DNA of 64,000 nt from Delphinapterus leucas (Eukaryota > Chordata > Mammalia > Artiodactyla > Monodontidae), in assembly GCF_002288925.2 (NCBI RefSeq), contig NW_022098000.1:4679827-4743826 (forward strand), given 5' to 3'. The notes beneath the pieces were generated by a model. That model had not been told where the DNA came from. It saw only the letters and a program-made list of their open reading frames with translations, and did no database searches. Every line of letters begins with the position of its first letter. The first letter of the stretch is position 1. Both the position numbers and the translations under genes were made by a program. Shown in pieces: positions 55,660 to 64,000 of this stretch.

Positions 55660-56400
55660 CCTCTCTCTAGCTCATCACAATGGGTCTTAAATCAAGTCCT
55701 GATACTTTTATAATCCAAACATTTTGCAAAACTGGGCATTACCCTTCTCCACTTCCTGGTCTAAATCACCACCATCTCTGGTCCCAAGCTTCATAATCAA
55801 CAGCTGAGCAGTAGCCTTGTCTCTGGTCTTGCCTTCCTCAAATCCAATCTCCAGCCAGCAGCCAGAGTGACTTTTCTAATCTTTTAATAGCCTCCCCCTC
55901 CCATTGTTTTGGAGATAAAGGCAAAGATCCCTAACAACATTCCTACAGTCCTTTACAATCTGCTTGTCACCCACCTTCCTAACATCCTCCTTGCCAATCC
56001 CTCTCACTCATTTGCAAAAGAACCTCTCCTTGACTTCTCTGAGATTGCTCCTGCCTCCTGACCTCCCTAGAACATTATCACCTGCCATCCAGGCCAGACT
56101 CTAGTCTACTCCTACTTTTCCTTCAGTAACCAACCTAAACATTCCTCCTGAAAAGCCCTTCTGCTGCCAATACTCTGAACTAGACCAATTCCTCCTGTTA
56201 CAGTTTCTAGTCACATGGAATTTTCTGTCAAAATATCCTTCATAATTTATTGTAATTATACATTGGATGTCTATTTTTTCACTTCAGACTAAAAATACAC
56301 ATTTCTGAAAGGAGAGCCTAAGTCTGACTTCTTGTCCCAAATATCAGCAGTACCTGGCACAGTCTAATATAGAGCAGACCCTTGACAAATTTCTATTTAA
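55660..56400 (+). mobile_element. L2 LINE, second head-to-tail copy
   Basis: CTTAAATCAAGTCCTGATAC, CACCACCATCTCTGGTCCCAAG, AATCCAATCTCCAGCCAGCAGCCAGAGTGAC, TTTTAATAGCCTCCCC, CTTTACAATCTGCTTGTCACCC and a 3' tail CAGTACCTGGCACAGTCTAATATAGAGC follow L2 order. It begins again upstream of where the first copy ends, so it is a separate element. Confidence 0.6.
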
Positions 56401-57072
56401 ATAACAAGCTTGGACATGAAAGAGACTCCTATCTCCAAAGTTCCAAAAAGACCACATGTGTCTGTGTCTGCATGTGTGCACACGTTTGCACGTGTCTGTG
56501 TTCTCAACATAGACAACATCAGATTATTAAAACCATAGGTAACAAATGAATGTTGGAACTCTCCCACTGCAAGAAGCCCAGAGAATCCTGGAAGATGCAC
56601 ATTTCCATTTCCATCTCCTAAAATGAGACAATGTGTGTTTACCTTCAGATTCTATCTGGAAATTGGGAACCCTCTCCTTTCTCCTGCTGCCCCAGGCAGT
56701 CCTTGGAGGATAATTTGAAAACTAGAGGAGAGTCTATTCTGTCTTTCTAGAAGCCTTTATACACACACAGCATCCTTGGGTCATAGATTTTCCAGAGCAG
56801 TCATGATGTCAAATAGAAGATCTCATTATCTCCCTAAGCACACTTGTAAATATCTGATGTGGCACCCTAATGGTTGGGTCAGAAAATATGGACACTGGCC
56901 CGACACAGAACTACTCTGAGGGCAAGATGCCCACCCTTAGCAACCTGCAGCATTGGGTGTCAGGAGTGGGAAAAAAGCTTCAAAGAATTGTTTGGACCAT
57001 CTGTATTCCCTCCACTGTGCCTTCACTGCACCTGACACCACCTTAAGATGAGGAGAAAGGTATTCTGTCATT
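56401..57072. other. No gene recognised
   Basis: Contains a degenerate GT-rich patch at about 56455-56505 (GTGTCTGTGTCTGCATGTGTGCACACG). Minus frame 56937-57200 crosses into L1 sequence and is spurious. Confidence 0.5.
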
Positions 57073-57085
57073 AAAAGTCCCTGTG

Positions 57086-58009
57086 TCCAATCAAAACTAC
57101 AATGAGATATCATCTCACACCAGTCAGAATGGCCATCATCAAAAAATCTAGAAACCATAAATGCTGGAGAGGGTGTGGAGAAAAGGGAACACTCTTGCAC
57201 TGCTGGTGAGAATGTGAATTGGTTCAGCCACTATGGAGAACAGTATGGAGGTTCCTTAAAAAACTACAAATAGAATTACCATATGACCCAGCAATCCCAC
57301 TACTGGGCATATACCCTGAGAAAACCAAAATTCAAAAAGAGTCACGTACCAAAATGTTCGTTGCAGCTCTATTTACAATAGCCCGGAGATGGAAACAACC
57401 TAAGTGCCCATCATCGGATGAATGGATAAAGAAGATGTGGCACATATATACAATGGAATATTACTCAGTCTTAAAAAGAAACGAAATTGAGCTATTTGTA
57501 ATGAGATGGATAGACCTAGAGTCTGTCATACAGAGTGAAGTAAGTCAGAAAGAAAAAGACAAATACCGTATGCTAACACATATATATGGAATTTAAGAAA
57601 AAAAAATGTCATGAAGAACCTAGGGGTAAGACAGGAATAAAGACGCAGACCTACAGGAGAACGGACTTGAGGATATGGGGAGGGGAAAGGGTGAGCTTTG
57701 ACAGGGCGAGAGAGAGTCATGGACATATACACACTAACAAACGTAGTAAGGTAGATAGCCAGTGGGAAGCAGCCGCATGGCACAGGGATATTAGCTCGGT
57801 GCTTTGTGACAGCCTGGAGAGGTGGGATAGGGAGAGTAGGAGGGAGGGAGATGCACGAGGGAAGACATATGGGAACATATATATATGTATAACTGATTCA
57901 CTTTGTTATAAAGCAGAAACTAACACACCATTGTAAAGCAATTATACCCCAATAAAGATGTTAAATAAATAAATAAATAAATAAAAATAAAAAAGATAAG
58001 GAGAAAAAA
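57086..58009 (+). mobile_element. Young L1, 5' truncated, with target-site duplication
   Basis: Starts in ORF2 (AATCAAAACTACAATGAGATATC), has a near-intact ORF2 end, then a 3' UTR unlike the other L1s here: GGAGAACGGACTTGAGGATATGG, GTGGGAAGCAGCCGCATGGCAC, TAGCTCGGTGCTTTGTGACAGC and TTATACCCCAATAAAG, followed by an AAATA repeat tail. AAAAGTCCCTGTG flanks it exactly at 57073-57085 and 58010-58022. It is the youngest-looking L1 in the window. Confidence 0.95.
57204..57596 (+). pseudogene. L1 ORF2 C-terminal remnant with nonsense codon
   Basis: The frame reads to HCW, hits TGA at 57207-57209 (a G-to-A change of the usual TGG tryptophan codon in LHCWWEC), then stays open for about 128 codons to a natural stop. 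Motifs: [49 protein letters not shown] and a terminal HIYGI. Only the last part of ORF2 is present; no endonuclease or reverse-transcriptase region. The element could not move by itself. Confidence 0.92.
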
Positions 58010-58274
58010 AAAAGTCCCTGTGCCCTTTTAAAATTATATCTTCTGGAACTGCATGTACCACCTACTAAATTAAGTGGAGACTATATACAGCACTTGTCAT
58101 TATCACTCAATACATAGCAAAGGCTCAATGAATGATGGTTTGATTAATGTGTTAACTTAGTTGAACATGATCCCCAAAGAGTAATAGATATTTAGTAACT
58201 TCTCAGAGGTCTTAAAGCTGCTTTACCTGATAATTTAATATTCATAAGGAAGATTGAGTCTTAGTTTTACTGTA

Positions 58275-58473
58275 CAGTTACCCCTTGAACAACATGGGTT
58301 TGAACTGCATGGGTCCACTTATACAGGGATTTTCTTCAATAATTACTACATGATCCATGGTTGGTTGCATCCGTGGATGTGGATGTGGAAAGCTGACTGT
58401 AAAGTTATACACGGATTTTTTACTTTGTAGAAGTTCAGAGCCCCTAACCACTACATTGTTCAAGAATCAACTG
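58275..58473. mobile_element. Tigger-type (MER28-like) MITE, 199 bases
   Basis: Left end CAGTTACCCCTTGAACAA and right end TTGTTCAAGAATCAACTG form imperfect inverted repeats (14 of 18). TA lies on both sides (58273-58274 and 58474-58475), the duplication of Tc1/mariner-Pogo elements. Internal GAACTGCATGGGTCCACTTATA and GACTGTAAAGTTATACACGGATTTTTT match the family. Confidence 0.85.
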
Positions 58474-58475
58474 TA

Positions 58476-59529
58476 ATTCACGGGTGTCTTTCAAAACTGT
58501 ATTAAAATAGAAAAAAAATGTTATTTTTATTACTTCAACTATATCATCATCTTAATTATTCTATAATCCTTTTAAGCACTGTTCATATGCATATCATATG
58601 CATATGTAAAATATTCTGACAAATGATCAAAAGGAGGCTTTTTCTACAATGGAGTTACTTCCGTTTTAAATTAATATTTATTTCCAAGGAAAGATATCTC
58701 ATGCCGTATTAATTCATGAATCAAAAGCATAAATTAGACAGAGTTGGTTAAATGCTAAAGAGATTGCAAATGGCAATTATCAATAGTAACTGCAACAGTA
58801 AGAATAAAACTTTCTTCCTTTGCACAAATATCTCTTTACTGGGAACATACCTGTGAATTTAACATGCCAAACACTAAATACTGTAAAGAGAAATACAACA
58901 TACTACAAAATCAGAAACAGATTTTTAAATACTAAAGTCATTTACAGCTTGCTTGACTTTTCTGCTACTTTATTTTCTTTGTCTCTGTAGGAAACTGGTG
59001 GGCTAAGAAAGGAGAGATCTATGGCTAGCAGTTTTTAAAAAGAGAATGTTATCACTTGAAATGAAAAAACTAACACTTAATGGCCTGGGCACAGAGAGTG
59101 GCTCTCCCTGGAAACATGGCTTTCATAAGTAAATACATCTGTGAACTAGCCTGTTGTGAATTTTCCAGTGTCAAATGTATATTAGAGACCTAAACACTAA
59201 AACATGTTTCTTACAATGCAAAGTACATCAGTGCCACGAGTTACCAAATCACATAGTTGATATATTATGCTATTAAATTATTTATACATTGTATTTGTAA
59301 ATATACTGAATAGAGATGATCTAAGAGAGTACATGAGAAGTAAAATATAACTGCTCATACAATTGATGCAACTTTTCTCCAGGTTTAACTAATTAGAAAG
59401 TGTGTGGGTTTTGTTTTTTTTTTTTTAGCATTTAAGTAATTACAATTATAAAGGGCTAAAGGAAATTATGATTATACTGAGAGGCATCACTTAGAGAGCA
59501 CAGTACAGAAATACTTAAATTAGAACACC
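58476..59529. other. No gene or repeat recognised
   Basis: AT-rich. CATATGCATATCATATGCATATG at about 58587-58609 is a short direct/inverted repeat. A T-run lies at 59416-59427. No gene signal. Confidence 0.5.
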
Positions 59530-59895
59530 AGAAAACCTCAAAATTAATGACTTAAGGGTTTACTTTAAGAAGTTAGAAAAGAATTCCAGAATAAATACAA
59601 AGAAATTAAAAAGAAGATAACAAAGATGAGATCATTAACTCTATAGAAAATAAAGTCACAGAAGAGAGTACCAAAAAACCCAAATCTGTTTCTTTGAAAA
59701 GGAAAAGGAAATAGACAAATCTCTGATAAATTTTTTCAAGAAAGAAAAAGAGAGAATGCATATATTAAAGGATAAATAATATTAGGAAGGAAAAGTGAGA
59801 AATAAATGCAGATCCAAAAAAATTAAAAGAATGTTAGTAAAAATATAAATAATATAAACCAATATCTTCTAATAATATGGAAACTTATGAAATGG
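59530..59895 (+). mobile_element. Ancient L1 ORF2 fragment, sense
   Basis: Coding strand of old L1 ORF2: AAGAAGATAACAAAGATGAGATC, CTATAGAAAATAAAGTCACAG, CAAATCTGTTTCTTTGAAAAGG, AAATAGACAAATCTCTGATAAA, AGAAAAAGAGAGAATGC (compare ...ggttctttgaaaagataaacaaaattgataaacc...). Open frame is lost. Confidence 0.55.
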
Positions 59896-59929
59896 GCAAA
59901 TATATATATTTTTTTATTGCTTAAATACG

Positions 59930-60105
59930 CTGCATATATTTTCTCCTCATGTACCTCACCTGTTCATTTTCCTTATTGTGTCAATTGTGTCTTTTGGTGA
60001 GCAATGTTCTAAATTTCATGTAGCAAAATTTACCAAACCTATTTATTTCATGGTTAATGCTTCCTCTGTCTTACTATTTATTTCTTCTTGAGTCACTTTG
60101 TGTTT
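59930..60105 (-). mobile_element. Possible old L1 fragment, inverted
   Basis: GTGTCTTTTGGTGAGCAATGTTCTAAATTTCATGTAGCAAAATTTACC and CATGGTTAATGCTTCC resemble inverted L1 (tcttttgatgaacagaagttcttaattttaatgtagtc...ggttagtgctt). It lies close to a sense L1 fragment. The assignment is moderate. Confidence 0.45.
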
Positions 60106-60228
60106 TATATATATATTTATCTCATATAATTTATATAATTATATAATATTTAATATATGTATATATAAAAAACACAAAATGACTATACTTACTATTTCAT
60201 AAAACAGTCATTTGTGAGATAATACATA

Positions 60229-60386
60229 TAGTTGAATCTGCAGATGTGAAACCCGTGGGTAAGGAGCGCCAACTCTCATCATTGAACTATGCTATTTTAT
60301 ACATAAAAGGGACCTGAGTATCTGCGGATTTGGTTATCTGTGGGGACCCCTGGAACAAATCCCCCATGGATATTGAGGGACAACTG
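60229..60386 (-). mobile_element. Tigger/MER2-type MITE fragment
   Basis: TAGTTGAATCTGCAGATGTGAAACCCGTGGG, ATAAAAGGGACCTGAGTATCTGCGGATTTGG, TCTGTGGGGACCCCTGGAACAAATCCCCC and ATATTGAGGGACAACTG follow the reverse of MER2; TA follows the end. The left end is truncated. Confidence 0.68.
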
Positions 60387-60472
60387 TAATAAATATTGAA
60401 TGGATAATGTGTTATTTAATGAGGATTTTTAGGAGAAAAGGATCTGTGGACACACATGGAACCACTGTATAC

Positions 60473-60576
60473 AACATGTACAGTTGTATACAATGTTGTG
60501 TATGTTGTATAAAATGAACCATTATATACAACTGTACATTGTATACAGCTGTACATTGTGTACAACTGTACATGTT
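60473..60576. repeat. Imperfect palindrome with 17-base tandem units
   Basis: The 23-base left arm (60473-60495) is the reverse complement of the right arm (60554-60576) with one mismatch, around a 58-base centre. The right half is a 17-base tandem array (TATACAACTGTACATTG, TATACAGCTGTACATTG, then a variant), each unit itself containing palindromic TGTACA. RNA or single-stranded DNA of this stretch could form a long hairpin. Confidence 0.93.
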
Positions 60577-61589
60577 TATCCCCACAATGAGTACGTGGCC
60601 AGGTGAGTGAGGACTGAGCCAGCCTGGGCTTTGCCAGGTGTTACTACTACTCTAGGACTTCCCAGTGGCCTAACTGTGACCTGGGAGTCTTTAAAATAGT
60701 GGATGTAACACAAGATATATCTTAAATTCTGTATAACTGACACTTTTTCTCTTTATAATCTCAGAAGAAACACAGACTTAGCTCGTTTTATAGGGGGTGG
60801 ATGTTACAGACAGGGGACCAGGGAACAGATGATGGAGGGGCAAGTTGTTTCCAGCCACTCTACTTCTAACTAATGAGGCTCTTTCTGCCAGTTCTCAGGA
60901 GAAATTCCACTTTATTGGGTTTACACATCAATGACTTTTTAAACATTTCCTTTGGATATCTTACAAAATGATGTACAATAGTGTTCACAGCTGAAGGTGG
61001 AGAAGGTTTTCCTCCCTTCATTCAACCACCCCATTCCTGACAGCGCTGGACTGATTCTCCCTCCTTCATTGGCCACTCTGGGGAGGGAATGTCTGTGTGT
61101 CCTTTAGGACTTTCCTTTCTGATACAATGGCACCTGATGGAGTGATGCTTCTCTATCTTGAAACATTTCATAAAATGTAGTTTATGAGATGATACCCACT
61201 CTCTTTTTCCTTTTTTTCCTTTTGAATATGGAATCAACCTCCACCCAAAGAAAAATAAATGTCCTAGATCATAATCCTTTTGATAAGCAATCATGGTGAA
61301 ACAACATACAAAGTCCCTATAAATTACTGTGAAGAAGTGGGAAAAAAATCTTTCCCTACATAGATTATAATACATTCCCTATAAGTCAAAAGAGTTTAAC
61401 CAATAAAAAGGACATATAATAGCAAGCATTATAGTACATAAGATATAATTAAACAAGGTATTGAGAGCATGAACTAATTGATCATTGAGAAATTATTCCT
61501 TTATTCAATCTTAATTTCCAATATCTATATGGAATGAACTAAAAATGTATTTTCTGTTCATCCTATTATTTATTCCTGGCCCTCATCCT
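60577..61589. other. No gene or repeat recognised
   Basis: The minus-strand frame 61022-61375 (117 residues) shows no domain and no supporting splice context; it seems a chance frame. No transposon recognised. Confidence 0.48.
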
Positions 61590-61599
61590 ATTCTCCTCT

Positions 61600-62060
61600 G
61601 TATCTGGTAAAGGGTGGAAGCTGACCTTGACAGCCTAATTTCATCACCTCCGGTATCAGTTGTCTTTCTGCAGGATCAGCCAATGAGGGGCACTGATGAG
61701 AGTTCGGAAAGCTTGAGCAAGGGAGAAGCCTCAGTCTTTCTTTCCCTTCCTCTCTGCTTCAGGTGGCAAATTTGGCCACAACATGTCTTTTCATAACTCC
61801 AGCTTCCACCAGACAGTCCAGTCATGCTCCCAGCTACCACCAGGAAAATGGCAGTCCCCAGATCCCAGTAACCCACTTCTTCACTCTGTCCTGTCAGTCT
61901 AGGGCTTATGGCAGCTTCCTACTTTTGCTCATCCCTGGACTGACTCAGCATCCTTTATTGCTTTCTCTGCCCCTCCATCACCTATGTAACCAAGTCTTTT
62001 CACTATACTCCTCCTGTTGCAAATACTTAGAGACGTTCCCATTTTTTCTGGTTGAATATC
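61600..62060. repeat. Possible second copy of the unnamed repeat at window start
   Basis: TGGAAGCTGACCTTGACAG, TCAGTTGTCTTTCTGCAGGATCAGCCAATGAGGGGCACTG followed by a C/T-rich region and CACCTATGTAACCAAGTC recalls the motif order at 20-425. I cannot name it; alignment is needed. Frames at 61614-61796, 61676-61876 and 61763-62092 show no domain. Confidence 0.3.
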
Positions 62061-62064
62061 AACT

Positions 62065-62840
62065 AACAAACAATTCCATTTTATGGGTTTAAAGAGAATT
62101 TTTGAACATGCATTTTAAAAACCTGGAGAAGGCTTTTTATTGTTTAGGATACAATGAGATGGGACTCAAACATGGTGAAGCAAGAAAGGGCCTGAGCCCT
62201 GTCTTCAAGATCTTTCCTACTTCTTTCTTATGTATGTTTCCTAATGACACCTGAAGAAAGAAGCATTGTTCAATGTGCTACATTGGGACTATTTCCCCAG
62301 GTTTCCAGGAAAAACTAGACAACAGTAATCAGTTTCAATTAGAACCCATGAAGAGCACATAAATGGCAAATACTTTGGATTGAACAGGAAGAAAACCAGG
62401 TCTGTGTGCTCACAGTATCACTCAATCTGAGACATATTGTCTTGGCTAAATTACGTGATCACAAGGACAGTGCTTCCCTCCTGTGCTCTAAACACAAAAT
62501 AATAAGACTTCAGATATGCAAGCGAAGACTGGAATGCTAAAGACACATGGACCAAATGTGTCATCCTTCCCATTGCTCAGTTCAGGCCGAGGTGAGTAGA
62601 GCACACCTGCAGGCCAAGAGAAGCCACAGTGTAGGGGGACACTGTCTAGTCATCTGTCAAATCCATTCTACAAATAGCCACTCAGTCCCCAGTGTGGGCG
62701 AAGGAAGACGCCAATCACTATTTTTTGAAGGTCAACTCAGGACCTTTAGATAAGAAATAGAACCAAACATGCTCTTTAAAGTTGTAAAAATGAGAAAAAT
62801 CTGATTATTATATCTTATTAGAAGATAATGAATACATATG
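62065..62840. other. No gene or repeat recognised
   Basis: Unrecognised mixed sequence. The plus frame 62547-62753 shows no domain. Confidence 0.48.
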
Positions 62841-62844
62841 CTCT

Positions 62845-63174
62845 ATAGTAGGTCCTGTACTACACAGTAGTCCTTGTTGTTTATCTATTTTATATATGGT
62901 AGTGTGTATCAGTTAAGCCCAAACTCCCAATTTATCCCTCCTCTCCTTTGCCCTTTGATAACCATAAGTTTGTTTTCTATGCCTGTGAGTCTGTTTCTGT
63001 TTTTTAAATAAGTTTATTTGTATCATTTTTCAGACTCCACATATGAGTGATAACATATGATATTTGTCTTTCTCTGTCTGATTTACTTCACTTAGTATGA
63101 TAATCTCTAGGTCTATCCATGTTGCTGAAAATGGCATTATTTCTTTTATTCGGGCTGAGTAATATTCCAGTGTG

Positions 63175-63216
<42 letters not shown>

Positions 63217-63437
63217 CACACACTGGATCTTCTTTATCCATTCATCTGTCAGTGGACATTTAGGTTGCTTCCATGTCTTGGCTATTGTGAATACTGCCGC
63301 TATGAACATTGGGATGCATTTATCTTTTCAAATTAAGAGTTTTCTCCAGATCTATGCCTAGGATATGATTGCTGGATCATATGATAGCTCTGTTTTTAGT
63401 TTTTAAGTAACCTCCATACTGTTTTCCATAGTGGCTG
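62845..63437 (-). mobile_element. L1, inverted, missing both ends
   Basis: Inverted 3' UTR and ORF2 end: GTCCTTGTTGTTTATCTATTT, CTTTGATAACCATAAGTTTGTTTTC, TTTACTTCACTTAGTATGATAATC, CATCTGTCAGTGGACATTTAGG and GTTTCCATGTCTTGGCTATTG, ending TTTTCCATAGTGGCTGC. The poly-A end and last 3' UTR are missing and the left edge is abrupt, suggesting a deletion or atypical insertion. On the minus strand the remnant WKQPKCPLTDEWIKK of ORF2 can be read before the TG run breaks the frame. Confidence 0.9.
63177..63213. repeat. TG microsatellite within L1
   Basis: About 18 TG units, followed by TATACACACACTGG. It occupies the place of the usual TATACAATGGAATATTAC segment of ORF2, so it expanded inside the L1. 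The 80- and 73-residue frames over it are spurious. Confidence 0.95.
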
Positions 63438-63658
63438 CAAAAGTAGGAAATTTTAAAACAGCAGAATCTGGGCCTACAGTCTAGACCCACAAGCCACAGT
63501 GTGAAAATTCATTCCAACAATTTTCGTCCATTTACATACTGAATCAACTTAATCCCATTAAGTATTTTTAAAAGCAATGTTAGCCATCTGGCATTTTTAT
63601 GCATTAGCACTTATTACTTCTTCAGTCTTCAGCATCTGAAGAATGTTTTAAAAGTGTA

Positions 63659-63876
63659 GGGCTTCCCTGGCGGCGCAGTGGTTGAGAGTCTGCCTGCCGA
63701 TGCAGGGGACGCGGGTTCGTGCCCCAGTCCGGGAAGATCCCACATGCCACGGAGCAGCTGGGCCCATAATCCATGGCTGCTGGGCCTGCGTGTCTGGAGC
63801 CTGTGCTCCGCAACAGGGGAGGCCACGGTGGTAAGAGGCCAGCATATCGCAAAAAAAAAAAAAGAAAAGAAAAAAG
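63659..63876 (+). mobile_element. Cetacean tRNA-derived SINE, full length
   Basis: GGGCTTCCCTGGCGGCGCAG head, B box GGTTCGTGCCC at 63714-63724, GGGAAGATCCCACATGCC, a body with several CpG-decay changes (TGCGTGTCTGGAGCC) and an A-rich tail from 63851 with G interruptions. It lacks the deletions of the copies at 9310 and 26735. AAAAGTGT before and AAAAGTGC after are a plausible short duplication. Confidence 0.95.
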
Positions 63877-64000
63877 TGCCTTAATACCTGTAGCAAAGAC
63901 ACTGCTGGTGCCCTCCCCACATCGCCTCACCTGTGCCATTTCAGTGGCCATCAACCTCACATCCAGCTACTGGAACCTGCTTTTCTTTGTCTATGGATTT

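Noticed and set aside
61022..61375. 117-residue minus-strand frame
   Set aside because: No domain, no recognisable homology, and no splice signals; treated as chance.

Overview
The window is non-coding DNA from a placental mammal, very probably a cetacean (whale or dolphin). The evidence is three copies of the tRNA-derived SINE whose head reads GGGCTTCCCTGGTGGCGCAG and whose body ends in CGCGTACCGC plus an A-tail (9310-9509, 26735-26923, 63659-63876), one related older SINE (30099-30311), and several L1 3' ends of the cetartiodactyl type. The DNA is AT-rich. I found no exon chain, no complete coding gene, no RNA gene, no CpG-island-like stretch and no bacterial, phage or CRISPR content. It looks like an intergenic desert or a long intron.

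Layout. 0-7.3 kb: an old L2, an old repeat split by two L1 tails that used the same target site, then two old L1 3' ends. 8-9.7 kb: a MaLR LTR, a MIR split by an inverted L1, a cetacean SINE and a MER5-type hAT element. 11.8-23 kb: a dense group of six solo endogenous-retrovirus LTRs plus a MaLR LTR, with no gag, pol or env region between them; three have target-site duplications that fix their ends (12709-12998, 20897-21158, 22301-22946). 23-33 kb: mostly unrecognised sequence with MIR, L2, SINE and hAT copies. 33.6-43.4 kb: an L1 carrying a broken ORF2 end, old L1/L2/MIR pieces and a 114-base L1 tail. 44-51 kb: mostly unrecognised, with a 43-base tandem duplication, a 46-base three-copy minisatellite and one weak microexon-like site. 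53-58.5 kb: two head-to-tail L2 copies (one split by an L1), a young L1 with clear target-site duplication and a Tigger-type element. 59-64 kb: old L1 pieces in both orientations, a Tigger/MER2-type element, a long imperfect palindrome, an inverted L1 with a TG microsatellite and the last SINE.

The features do not form a pathway; they record stacked insertions. The most informative parts are the nests (12.6-13.6, 3.5-4.0, 8.3-9.2 and 53.8-55.5 kb), which give relative ages. I see no evidence for a new biological system; the nearest things to unexplained structure are the 60.5 kb palindrome, the minisatellite and the 21-base microexon-like site. Family names come from memory of consensus sequences and were not checked by search.
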